From: Babylonia areolata
Lineage: Eukaryota; Mollusca; Gastropoda; Neogastropoda; Buccinidae
NCBI RefSeq assembly: GCF_041734735.1
Contig: NC_134882.1
Span: 23,286,852-23,350,851, forward strand
Length of the DNA stretch: 64,000 nucleotides
Direction: 5' to 3'
Positions 1-10,300 of the stretch are shown one piece after another (position 1 is the first letter of the stretch; every line of letters begins with the position of its first letter). Below the pieces are notes generated by a model. It had not been told where the DNA came from and did not search any database. It was given only the letters and a program-made list of their open reading frames with translations. Position numbers and translations under genes: made by a program.

Positions 1-605
1 ACGTACACTGGTATACATGTACACGAGTGGGCTTTTATGCGTGTAACTGTTTTTACCCTGCCATGTACTGATGTAGGCAGCCATACTCCATATGCATGCT
101 GGGTATGTTCTTGTTTCCATAACCCACGGAACGCTGACATGGATGATAGGATCTTTAACCCTTTCACTGCCAAACTCGTATTTATGCAGCAGCCAGGTAG
201 AGGACCCATGTCACTGAATGATGACCAGATCATGGGTCTGTTATCCATGAACCTACTGCTCTTTATGTTCAGTGGTAGGATAGGCCATATTTTCTACACA
301 TCACAGGGGGAATCCCCAGCTATTATTAGACACCATATTTTCTATCTTTATAGCACAAGGGAATTTTGCACTCTAAATTGACTGGAGTTGAAAGGGTTAA
401 CGTGCGTATTTCATCTTCTGCTTGCGTACACACACGAAGGGGGTTCATAAGGCACAAGCACGTTTGCACATATGTTGACCTGGGAGATTGGAAAAAATCT
501 CCACCCTTTACCCACCAGGTGCCATTACCAAGCTTCGAACCTGGGACCCTGAGGTTGAAAGTCCAATCAATGCTTTAACCTCCTGGCTATTGTGCCCGTC
601 AGCAA
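1..605 (-). repeat. SINE family S1, copy 1, split by a MITE
   Basis: Read on the minus strand, a tRNA-like head near 530-600 carries an A-box-like AGCCAGGAGGTTAAAGC and a B box GGTTCGAAGCT. The body then runs leftwards with the blocks ggagatttt, ccaatctcccaggtcaaca and tatgtgcaaac. The same order of blocks recurs at 56970-57458 and the far end at 1019-1170, which defines the family. The copy is cut by the window edge and interrupted by the MITE at 155-400. Confidence 0.75.
155..400. mobile_element. small piggyBac-type MITE inserted in SINE S1
   Basis: TTAA at 155-158 and 397-400 flanks 238 bp whose ends read CCCTTTCACTGCC and, inverted, CCCTTTCAACTCC. Removing it with one TTAA restores the SINE sequence ctttaacgtg seen in the empty copy at 57271-57280. 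TTAA targets and CCCTTT-type ends are typical of piggyBac elements. It has no coding capacity. Confidence 0.85.
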
Positions 606-609
606 AACT

Positions 610-982
610 AACAATAGTGAATGAATTTATAAGAATTTATAAGCCCCATGCCTATGATGCAAAAAAGGACAAAATGGGAGGGGATGAGGAGAGAGAAAGC
701 AAGCTAGCAAACTGCACGAGTGCTCCCCAGCTCCAAATTCCAAGCACTTCCTCCTGACAAAACATGTGCTGGTATTCGCCAAGAGTTAAGTGTAATAAAC
801 ATGTCCGGGTCCATACACCAACCCATCCACACATACACACACAAAAATCCCACTGACAAGTTTTCACCCATCAGGATTTACACGTTTAAATAAGTCATAC
901 AAGGAAAAAGAATTCTTTTTTCTTTGTTTTTTGTTGTTGTTTTTTACGGCCATGTACGCATATCTGTGTACATATGTTGTAT
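610..982. other. no gene seen; T-rich and CA-rich sequence
   Basis: Short open frames only, with no family recognised. A T-rich stretch lies at 905-945. Confidence 0.5.
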
Positions 983-1170
983 AATGTATTTTCTTCTTCT
1001 TCTTCTTCTTCTTCTTCGTTCTTGGACTGCAACTCCCACGTTCACTTGTATACAGTACACGAGTGGGTTTTTATGTGTATGACCACTTTTACCTTGTCAT
1101 GTTGGCAGCCGTACTCTGTTTTCAGGGAGGTGCATTCTGGGTATGTTTTTGTTTCGGTGCCCTTTTGGAA
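983..1170 (-). repeat. (TTC)n run and SINE S1 3'-end fragment
   Basis: A ttcttc run (about 983-1018) is the reverse complement of the (GAA)n tail seen after a plus-strand S1 end at 57545. The adjoining gcaactcccacgttcac through gggaggtgcattctgggtat matches the left part of SINE copy 1. It is a 3'-end fragment of an S1 copy on the minus strand. Confidence 0.65.
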
Positions 1171-1174
1171 GATT

Positions 1175-4100
1175 TAAATGCTCAGTTGCAACATATCAGG
1201 GACTCTCGGATTGAAGGCATGGCAATGTGGTCTAAATTATGATAGATAAACCAAGGAGAAAAAGGAAATAGATATTTTTGTAACCTTGAAAACAGAAACA
1301 TTTTAGATACATCAGTACCTTTTCTAGAGAAAAGTAATGGAAATATAGTTTCAGACCAGGAAGGCATCATGAATGAAATAAAAAGATGTTATGAAGAATT
1401 ATAAAGTTTCCAGGATGTATGCGATATTGACCTCCCATCTGAACTTCCTGATTCACCTGTTCTAACCATGGATCAGCAAAGGAATATATTGTATTGCACA
1501 CTTCCTGCTTGAAAATGGTAACTTTATTCCTTATGAGGAATTTAAACGTAAGCATAATGTTGACATGAATTTTTATTACATTTACTAGTTACGAAACACC
1601 AATAAAAGAATACATTTGTGAAACAAAAATAACTGTAGATAGTGATAAATGTCTGAATACATCTATATTATTCAAGAAGTTAATGTCTATATCTAAAGGT
1701 TCAAAACTTCAAAACAGTATCATGTGGTTCGTCCGTCGGGATTGACGAGGACCATCTAGTCATCCTGGGGGTAGGTGGGTTGGGCTCTGTGGGTGCGCAG
1801 ATGACTGGTCAGGCCAATCCATGCCCGGAAGATTCTGACGCAGTGTGGACAGGGGATGGTGGCGGCTGTTGGGGACTTGCTGGCACTGCTTTTCCTGGCC
1901 TGTCTGCGTTGCTCTGCTGCAGCGATTCTGTTGGCCTCACAGGATTTGGCGCCTATGTGGGCAGCTGAACGCCACTTTGGTCTGTCCATTGCATTCAGCC
2001 CCCACGTGTCGTGGCTGATGTTGAAGGCCTTCAGAGAAGCTTTCAGAGTGTCTTTGAAGCGCTTCTTTTGGCCTCATATGGGAGCACTTGCCATGTTGGA
2101 GTTCGCCATACAGCAGTTTCTTGGGGAGCCGGTGGTCTGGCATGCAAACTACATGGCTTGCCCAGCACAGCTGGGCCTGCATCAAGATGGTGTAGATGCT
2201 GGGCAAGTTTGCACGAGTGAGCACCTCTGTGTTAGGGATCTTCTCTTGTCACTTTATGCCGATAAGTTTTCTGAGGCTGGTGGTGTGGAAGTGGTTCAGC
2301 TTTTTGGCGTGGCGTTTGTAGACCATCCATGATTCACATCCATAGAGCAGTGTGGTGAGAACTGTGGCCTTGTATACTTTGAGCTTCGTCTCCAGGTTGA
2401 TGCCACTCCTGTTCCATACGTTCTTATGGAATCTGCCGAAGGCAGCACTGGCTTTGGCGAGTCTGGCATTCACCTCGTCGACAATGACAACTGTGCGAGA
2501 GAGTGTACTGCCCAGTTATGTGAACTTGTCCACCGCGTTCAGTCGTTGCCCGTTGATGAAGATGTTTGGTTCAACGTAAGGCTTTCCTGGAGCTGGCTGG
2601 TACATCACCTCAGTCTTCTTTGTGCAGATTGTGAGGCCAGAGTTGTCACAGGCAGCAGAGAACTTGTCGATGCTGTGTTGCATGTCAGCTTCGGAGGCAG
2701 CATTGAGAGCGCAGTTATCAGCAAACAGGAAGTCGTTGACGGTGTCTGTCCTCACCTTGGTTTTTGCTTGAAGCCTCCTGAAGTTGAAGAGTGAGCCATC
2801 TGTGCGGTACCTGATGCCAATGCCTACGTCAGCATCTCTGAAGGCATCTGTCAGCATGGCTGAAAACATGAGACTGAACAGGGTGGGGGCAAGAACACAC
2901 CCTTGCTTGACTCTGTCGGAGACAGGGAATGGTTCTGAAGTCTCTCCATTGTCTTGGACTCAGGCCAGCATCCCATTGTGTAGTTGCCGTATGATGGTGA
3001 TGAACTTTCTGGGACATCCATACTTCGCCATGATTCTCCGAAGGCCATCTCTGCTAACAGTATTGAAGGCCTTGGTCAGATCGACATAGGTGGAGTAAAG
3101 TTCGGCGTTCTATTCCTGACACTTCTGGAGCTGCCTGGCAGCAAACACCATGTCGATAGTCCTGCGTTCTTTCCGGAAGCCACACTGGCTCTCTGGTAGG
3201 AGACCTTGCTCAAGGTGCGCTGTGAGACGGTTGAGTAGCACTCTGGCCAGAGTCTTGCCTGCGACGGACTGCAGGGATATTCCATGATGGTTGTCACAGG
3301 CCTGACGGATTTCTTTTGCGCTTGAACAGGTGTATGATGGAAGCGTCTTTGAAGTCCTGTGGAACTGCCTCATGCTGCCGGATGAGCTGGAACAGCTGAT
3401 GAAGCTTCTCAGTCAGCGCCATACCACCTTCTTTGTAGACCTCAGCTGGGATGGAGTCTGAGCCGGGGGCTTTGCCACTGGATAGCAGACGGATAGCTTT
3501 CTGGGTCTCCTCCAAAGTTGGAATGGCATCCAACGACTCACTGAGGGGAGTCGGTCGATGGCTTCATCATTGATGGTGGAAGGGTGGTTCAGTACGCTGT
3601 CAAAGTGTTCAGCCCATCTCTCAAGGATCCCGTCCTTGTCAGTGATTAGGGTAGAACCATCAGCACTGAGGAGTGGAGCAGATCCGGAGGTGGTGGGACC
3701 GTAGACTTCTTTCAGGCCGTTATAGAAGTTCATGTCATTCCTGTCTGCAAAGCCCTGGATCTCATCAGCTTTGTTGCTCAACCAGGAATCCTGCATCTGC
3801 CGCAGCTTCAGCTGGATGGTGCTACGTTCGCTCTTCAGTATGTCTGTCTTTGACTGTGACTTGGGATCTTCAATGTGGGCTCTGTAGGCTTGGCGTTTGT
3901 CTTCCAGCAGCTGCTTGATCTCAGCGCAGTTCTCATCAAACCTGTCTTTGTGCTTCCTGGCAGAAGGCCCCGGGCACTCCATGGCAGTGTTGTACACCGT
4001 CTCATGCAGTGTGCCCCATGCTGCCTCCACATTCTGGTTGTCCAGCACGGTGGACTCAAGGTGTTCCTCCAGGGTGTCAGCAAAGCTCTGCTTGATGTTG

Positions 4101-5005
4101 CCTAGTTCCAGCTTGTTGACATTCAGGCGTTTGAGTGCTTTCATGCCCTGAGGCCGTCTCTTGGGCTGGATGCGGAGGTTGAGTTTGGACACGATAAGGC
4201 AGTAGTCTGTCCAGCACTCGGCACCGCACAAGGCCCTCGTGACTCGTATGTCCTGCCTGTCCCTCTTCCTGACAATGACAGAGTCGATGAGATGCCAGTG
4301 CCCAGAGCGAGGATGCATCCATGACCTGTTACGGGTAGGGAGGCAGAAGACTGTGTTTGTGATAAGAAGGTCGTGCTCGGCACATGTTTGGAGAAGTAGT
4401 AGACCATTACTGTTACAGCTACCAACCCTATGCTTCCCAATCACGTCTTCCCAGGAGGTGCTGTCACAGCCAACTCTCGCGTTAAAGTCACCAAGAATGA
4501 TGAGCTTGTCTGCGTTCGGAACAGTGGTGATGACAGCGTTCAGGTCCTCGTAGAACTTGTCCTTGATCTCATCCGGGTTGGTCATGGTGGGCACATAGGC
4601 GCTGACAATGGTGGTAAACTTCTTCCCGTTGCATAAGGGGAAACAGTATCATAACGTACTCATAGATAATGATATCAGTCCACAATGTTGCTCAGAATGG
4701 GATGTTTCTCAAAAAGATGGCCAAATACTAAAAATTTGAGAACAACCAAACCATTGGCCGTACTTGGGACAAAAACATTGCTATTGATCCCACTTTTTAA
4801 TTCATTTTGTTATTTGCGAAACAATACATGTACCAGTGCAAGTTCACCAAAACCGTACCTGATCTTCAATGTTTTAGTAATAGATTGATACAAAGATATA
4901 CAATTGAAAAGTGCATTGCTATTACAAAGTTTGTTTATAATGACTTTGTTGCTAGATGGTCTACATATAAAGCCCTATTGATGAATACAAACTTAAGTCA
5001 GTAAT
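1175..5005 (+). mobile_element. Tx1/L1-like LINE ORF2 remnant, split by a later LINE
   Basis: Two flanks (1175-1723 and 4653-5005) belong together once the insert at 1724-4640 is removed. The first gives RT-region peptide like that of Tx1/L1 ORF2 (SDQEGIMNEIKRCYEEL, with shifts), then jumps near 1430-1500 to C-terminal-like peptide (FIPYEEFKRKHNVDMNFYY). The core RT is therefore internally deleted. Frames are broken throughout, so it is dead. The clade call rests on peptide style only. Confidence 0.6.
1724..4640 (-). mobile_element. LINE A, copy 1: 5'-truncated endonuclease-RT element with C2H2 end
   Basis: On the minus strand it runs from late endonuclease domain ([12 protein letters not shown], 3413-4594 frame) through RT ([20 protein letters not shown]) to a C-terminal C2H2 motif [20 protein letters not shown] ending near 1760. 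It is flanked by the 12 bp duplication aaacagtatcat at 1712-1723 and 4641-4652. Compared with copy 2 it starts at the equivalent of 37972, so it is 5'-truncated. Frames are broken (ORF blocks 4594-3413, 3373-3110, 2869-2516, 2473-2249, 2224-1937 and 1989-1756). The RT active site reads FADN where copy 2 has FADD, so it would be inactive. This type is often annotated as craniofacial development protein 2-like. Confidence 0.9.
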
Positions 5006-5200
5006 AAGTTTTCTATGCATTCTGCAGTTATGATATTGATATAACTTTAAGTATAATATTGTGTATCTTACATCTCAGTGCATAGCTGCGCCTTATTGTG
5101 TGACAAGCAACAGTGACCTACCACACTTTAAGAACTGTGCCCAGCATTTATATCTGAGTTCTTCTGAGGTACTCATACCAGCTTCCCTTTTTTTTTTTTT

Positions 5201-6610
5201 GACTCACTTGTGTAAACAAAGTGAGTTTATGTTTTAACCCGGTGTTCGGTTGTCTGTATGTGTGTGTCTGTGTGTCAGTGGTAAACTTTAACATTGACAT
5301 TTTCTCTGCAAATACTTTGTCAGTTGACACCAAATTAGGCATAAAAATAGGAAAAATTCAGTTCTTTCCAGTCATCTTGTTTAAAACAATATTGCACCTC
5401 TGGGATGGGCACAAAAAAATAATAAAAGAAGCCAAATTATATGCAAACTGCATTTACTGTTATATTTATATTTCTTGTATTCTCTAAACTTGGCACTTTG
5501 ATCTGGTATTCTGACACAACAGCAAGAGCAGACATTATTATAATTTTTTGTTCAAACAGGAACTTCTTTTGCTAAGCATGGAAGTTTTATTTATTTTGCA
5601 AATCTTTTGGTGCAGATAGTAAAAAAGGGAAATTACTTTGTAATTAATGCTAGGGGACTTAATTTGCTTTAAACTGATCTTTCTCATCTTAAACATTACA
5701 TTTTGAAATTATACTCAATACATAAAAAGCTTGTGTGTTTTACTCTCAGTGTACAGTGCTTTCACTATGTTCATTTGCCCAAGTGGTCTTTTTTGGAAAA
5801 TACTAAAATCAATACGAGTGGACTTTACAGATCTATTGGCTGAGCCCTGAAGGTCATGCGCATGCTTATATTCTTCGCGAATGCGAACGATGCCTTTTTG
5901 TTTCAAGTTGTTGACCTGCCCGTTCAATCCTATATTCAATGGCCAATACACGATAACATGTGATGGAAAGTTGGAGAAGGAGACCGTTAAATATTATTCA
6001 GAGAAAGATTTGTAAAAGCCTCATCACTGGATTATGCCCCAAACTGCCATTAAAATATCCACAGAATCAGTCGGAATTCACAGTTAAAAATTCTAAACCA
6101 TGCGAGTTAATACCCTTGAATTGATCACGATGAAACGAAAAAATTTCCAGTCTTGACTTCTCTCAAAATGAAGTTCTTTTCACTTCATATGACTAAATGT
6201 AGCAGTGTGATTGCCGATAGCCAGGTGTCTCCTTTACCAGGTGTCTCCTTTACCGCGGATTTAAAAAGAATTTTTTATTGCCCTTAAAGATTTTTTGAAT
6301 GCCCAAGATACACCAGAATAATATGATTTAAACAGCGTTCTCACTGCGAATACCGCTATTGATTTATCACCCTTTAAAAAAGTATGTTCAAATATTAAAT
6401 TTTAGAATGTCAGTTAAGGAGCCATGATAGTGTAATGGATAAGATAGTTTCATCTCACCCGAACATGCGGGGTTCGAATCTGGTTAGGATTTTTTTTTCT
6501 TTTTCTTTTTTTAACCCGAAGCTTTATAATAACAAATACAGAACACATTTTAATGATTAGATTTTTATTTTATTTTTTAAGTGTATCACAAGTGAGTCTT
6601 GAAGGCCTTG
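5201..6610 (+). repeat. TGACTCAC repeat family, copy A (1.4 kb, inverted ends)
   Basis: The left end gactcacttgtgtaaac is matched by an inverted right end cacaagtgagtc (6587-6598) followed by the conserved ttgaaggccttg. Just inside the left end actcactt and aagtgagt form a hairpin. The same left end recurs at 13886, 23901 (minus) and 63639 (minus). No transposase frame is seen; the short Val/Cys-rich frame at 5221-5487 is GT-repeat translation. It is probably a non-autonomous DNA element of unassigned superfamily. Confidence 0.7.
6418..6489 (+). other. tRNA-like sequence inside the TGACTCAC repeat
   Basis: It carries an A-box-like tagtgtaatggataagat, an anticodon-loop-like atctcac (CTC in Glu position) and a B box ggttcgaatc. 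The T-arm stem and part of the acceptor stem do not pair well, so this is a tRNA relic rather than a working gene. An altered version recurs in copy B near 15310. Confidence 0.55.
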
Positions 6611-6622
6611 CCTCTCTTGTTT

Positions 6623-6625
<3 letters not shown>

Positions 6626-6663
<38 letters not shown>

Positions 6664-7043
6664 TGTGTGTTACTGTATACTTTGTGTGTGTTTAATTTTG
6701 TGTGCATATGTGTGTGTATGAGTGTGGGTTTTTGTGTGTGTTTTTGGGGTTTTTTTTTTAATTTTTCCTCCCTTTTTTCCCTTTGTATGCATATATATGA
6801 ATCAAAAGGTAACTTAAAATAAGTTTAAAGAAGAAAAATCCTACACTTTAACTAGTTTAAGTAAATCAGAATAATAAAATTTGGCACAAATTTAATCTTT
6901 TTCTTACGTTGGGCTAAACCATAGTGACTGGATTGTTAGAATAAACTGACTGGGGAGTGGGTGGACAGGGTGGGGAGGGATGTAGGATTGTCGGATTGTT
7001 TCACTTAACTTCCATGCTGGTAGTGGTAGTGTGTTTTTTCCAG
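6626..7043 (+). repeat. (GT)n microsatellite and T-rich intron up to exon a
   Basis: A gt run lies at about 6629-6660, then degenerate GT/T-rich sequence and AT-rich intron to the LRRC59 acceptor. Nothing else was recognised. Confidence 0.7.
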
Positions 7044-7307
7044 GATGCGTTCTGCACCCTGACCCATCTGGTAAAGGTGGACCTGAGCAAGAACAAACTG
7101 AAGGAACTGCCGGCTGACTTTGGCCGTCTAGAGAGCCTGCAGCACCTGGACCTGCTGGGCAATGAGCTGACCACCCTTCCTGAGTCCTTTAGCCTCCTGC
7201 GCAAGCTGAAGTGGCTGGACCTCAAGGACAACCCCCTGGAGCCAGGCCTGAAGAAGAATGCTGGTGATTGTCTGGATGAGAAGCAGTGTCGAGCATGCGC
7301 TCAGCGG
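7044..7307 (+). CDS. LRRC59: LRRC59 exon a: leucine-rich repeats
   Basis: The acceptor is tttttccag before GAT and the donor is CGG followed by gtaagg. The exon is 88 codons, phase 0 at both ends. It encodes the last two to three LRRs and the conserved GDCLDEKQC motif, matching the same block of vertebrate LRRC59 with few substitutions and no gaps. The open frame continues upstream through the acceptor only as intron sequence. Confidence 0.95.
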
Positions 7308-10300
7308 GTAAGGGATGGGGGTGGTGGGCATCAGAAGGTGTTGGGTGGGAATGTTGTTGGCATGTGTGTGAGTATTTTAGTATTGTAAATTTCTGTCTTG
7401 ATATTTTGGCTTTTGGTTTAATTTGCTTGTTTTTTGTTTGTGTGTTTGTTTTATTTATAATTTTTATTTTATTTTATTTTTGCTTTGTTTCAGACACTTA
7501 CGTTAACCCCTTCACTGCTTGTACGTTTTGCTATAGCCTATGCTGAGAAAATTTTCAGAAAAACAAGAAAATCATGCCAATGATTTTAATTTAAAAAAGT
7601 ACTGAAGTTAAGTGCATAAAAGTATACATCAAATGAAAGGAAAATGAACCAAGATTTTGATTTTAATACTTACATGTTCACATAATGAGTCAATCTGACA
7701 CAAAAATTCCATAAATTGCAATAAAAAAAAATTGGGACTGTCATTTCATCATGTAGGTGCTACAACATCAACCAGGTTATCAACCAGTCTTTCTTGTGAC
7801 TGTTGTGATCAACCACACACACTGTCAAAGGCTGTGCAACAGTGACCAGGTCCATAAGATTCCAACATAGTCCACACAAAGTATGAAAAGGGTGTACTCA
7901 CCCAGCATCTATCACCAGTAAAAACATTGTAAAACATGTAAAAATGCTTGCGGAAACAGTCTTCAAGACACAGTGCTGGTTTGCTGGGGCAGTCTGGGCA
8001 GTAGAACCTCACATCCTTTCTTTGCCCTTTCTTCCAGCAGACTCTGCACCTCCTTTGTAGCCGGGCCTTCTGTGGGGTAGGTGGGATGACGTCAATGAAG
8101 TGTCGTCCACACAGATGAACAGTGTGGTCATCTTTAGCAGTGTCTGGATCTTGGTCACCAAAAATCATGGTACAAATTACATCCTTCTGGAAGTCCAGGA
8201 ATGTACTGCTATTGCCTGCTTTTTTGTAGAGGATGTGTGCATTCAGCATGGCAATTTGTAGAAAATGTACACACAGATATTTGTACCACTTCAGGGTTTT
8301 CCTTGTGGCATCGTAGGGCTGCAGTTGTTTGTCATGATGGTCCATGGCACCCATGTTTTTGTTGTAATCCAGAATTGCTGGAGGCTTATTTACTGCCCTT
8401 TGGTCTTGCTGCTGCTGGTCTTCAGCTGCAGGTTTGTGGCAAGTTGTCAACTCCAGATGGTCCAGGACGAACATCATGATCATCACCATGCTGCATACCT
8501 GAAACACATTGCATAAAAGACTAAGTTTGTTGGGCTTTTTTGTTGTTGTTGTTTGTTGTTTGTTTGTTGTTGTTTTTTTACATATAAAAAGGTTATGAAA
8601 TGGTACCATTTTATTTCTGGTTGTTTTCAGAAGCTGAAATACAAACACACAAGCTGACTCCTTTACTTCCCGTGACACTGTCCTTTCTGACACTGTTCCA
8701 AAATGTGGTGTATCTCCCGTGATTGGCCCTGGTCTGCTTTCTACCCCTTCCACACCTGTCTCAACTCCCGGACCTTTCTCTGCCTTCCCACTGTCCTCCA
8801 CTGCTCAGTCACCATCGTCTCCTTCCGTTGCCTGTCTGTCTGACTCACCTGCTTCACCATTAGATTTCTCTCAGCCTGCCCCTGATCTCTTTCATGCCTG
8901 CCTGTTCAATGCTCAATCTGTCTGCCCTGATCAAAAGACTGACTATATTTCTGATTATATTTTTGAAAATAATTTTGATATCGTATTTCTCACTGAAACC
9001 TGGTTGAAATTACAAGGTCACGAACCCAAAATTAAACAACTGACCCCCCCTGGATACAAAACCAAGTCACTTCCTCGACTGTCTCGTGGAGGTGGCATCG
9101 CCATCGTCTATAGAAATATCTTGGAGTCTTCCCTTTCCTTCTCCCATAACCATGCCTTTCCACATAACACTTTTGAAATGCTTGAAGTCACTCTCAATGT
9201 TCCCGGTCACTCAATCATCTTCTGTTGTCTCTATCGTCCTCCTCCTAGTCGTAAAATAACCTAACGTCTTCTCTGTTTCACGATGAGTTCCGAACATTAC
9301 TTGATTACTACAACCTTCGTTCTGGCAAACTTATCATCCTCGGAGACTTCAATTTTCATTTCAACAACCAAACTTCCTCTGATGTCAAACGCCTATGTCT
9401 ATCTCTGTCCAATCATTCTCTCAGCTTGTTACAGAACCAACACACAGATCTGGCCATACGTTGGACTGGCTCATCACACGTGACTCTGATGCCATGATTG
9501 TGTCAGTGACTGTAACTGACGAACTCTCTTCGACCATTCTGCTGTATTATTCTTGCTTAATATTTCAAAACCTACCAGAACCAAAAAATCCGTTACTCGT
9601 CGCAACCTGAAATCCATCAACATTAACATTTTTTCTTCTCAAGCTGCTGAACGCCTTTCCAAAATTTCTTCCCACACAAATGTCTCTACACACTACAACT
9701 CTGTCCTCTCTCAACTGCTGGATGAACATGCACCCCCCACTACCCGCATGCTCCCTGATAGACCTTCCGCCCTGTGGTACACACAAGACATTCGACTTGC
9801 AAAACGCAAACGTCGCCAATTGGAACGGCGATGGCGATCAACAAAACTGAAAGTCCACAATCAAATCTTCCGAAAACAAATAAATAAAGTCAAACATATG
9901 ATCTCATCAGCGAAGACAAACTTCTTTTCTTCTCAAGTTCTCGATGCCACATCCACCAAATCTCTTTACACTATCATGTCAAATCTTCTCGGCACTGCAA
10001 AAAAGACTCCTCTTCCTTCTGCCTACACTTTATCTGAACTCCCCAATGTCTTCTCCTCTTTCTTTTTTGAGTCCAGAATATTCGTACCATCTTAGACCAA
10101 ATGCCTTTCCAACCTACTCATCCTGATCTTCAATTCAACGGCACTCCTCTCCATTCCTTTAATCCATTAACTGAAACAGATGTCCATGAAATCCTCAAAG
10201 AAATGACAATAAAATCCTGTGAGCTCGATCCTATACCAGCCTCTGTTTTTTCTCAGTGTGTCTCACAGCTTCTCCCCACAATCACCAACATTGTCAACTC

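Noticed and set aside
5221-5487. 88-codon frame with Val/Cys-rich stretch, recurring in minus orientation near 23.8 and 63.5 kb
   Set aside because: It is the translation of a GT run inside the TGACTCAC repeat; frames are not conserved between copies and no protein family fits.
6418-6489. working tRNA-Glu gene
   Set aside because: The promoter boxes and a CTC loop are present, but the T-arm and acceptor pairing fail and the block belongs to a dispersed repeat.
1-7043. upstream LRRC59 exon with the first LRR
   Set aside because: I looked for the N-terminal LRR peptide in all plus frames and saw none; the space is taken by repeats.
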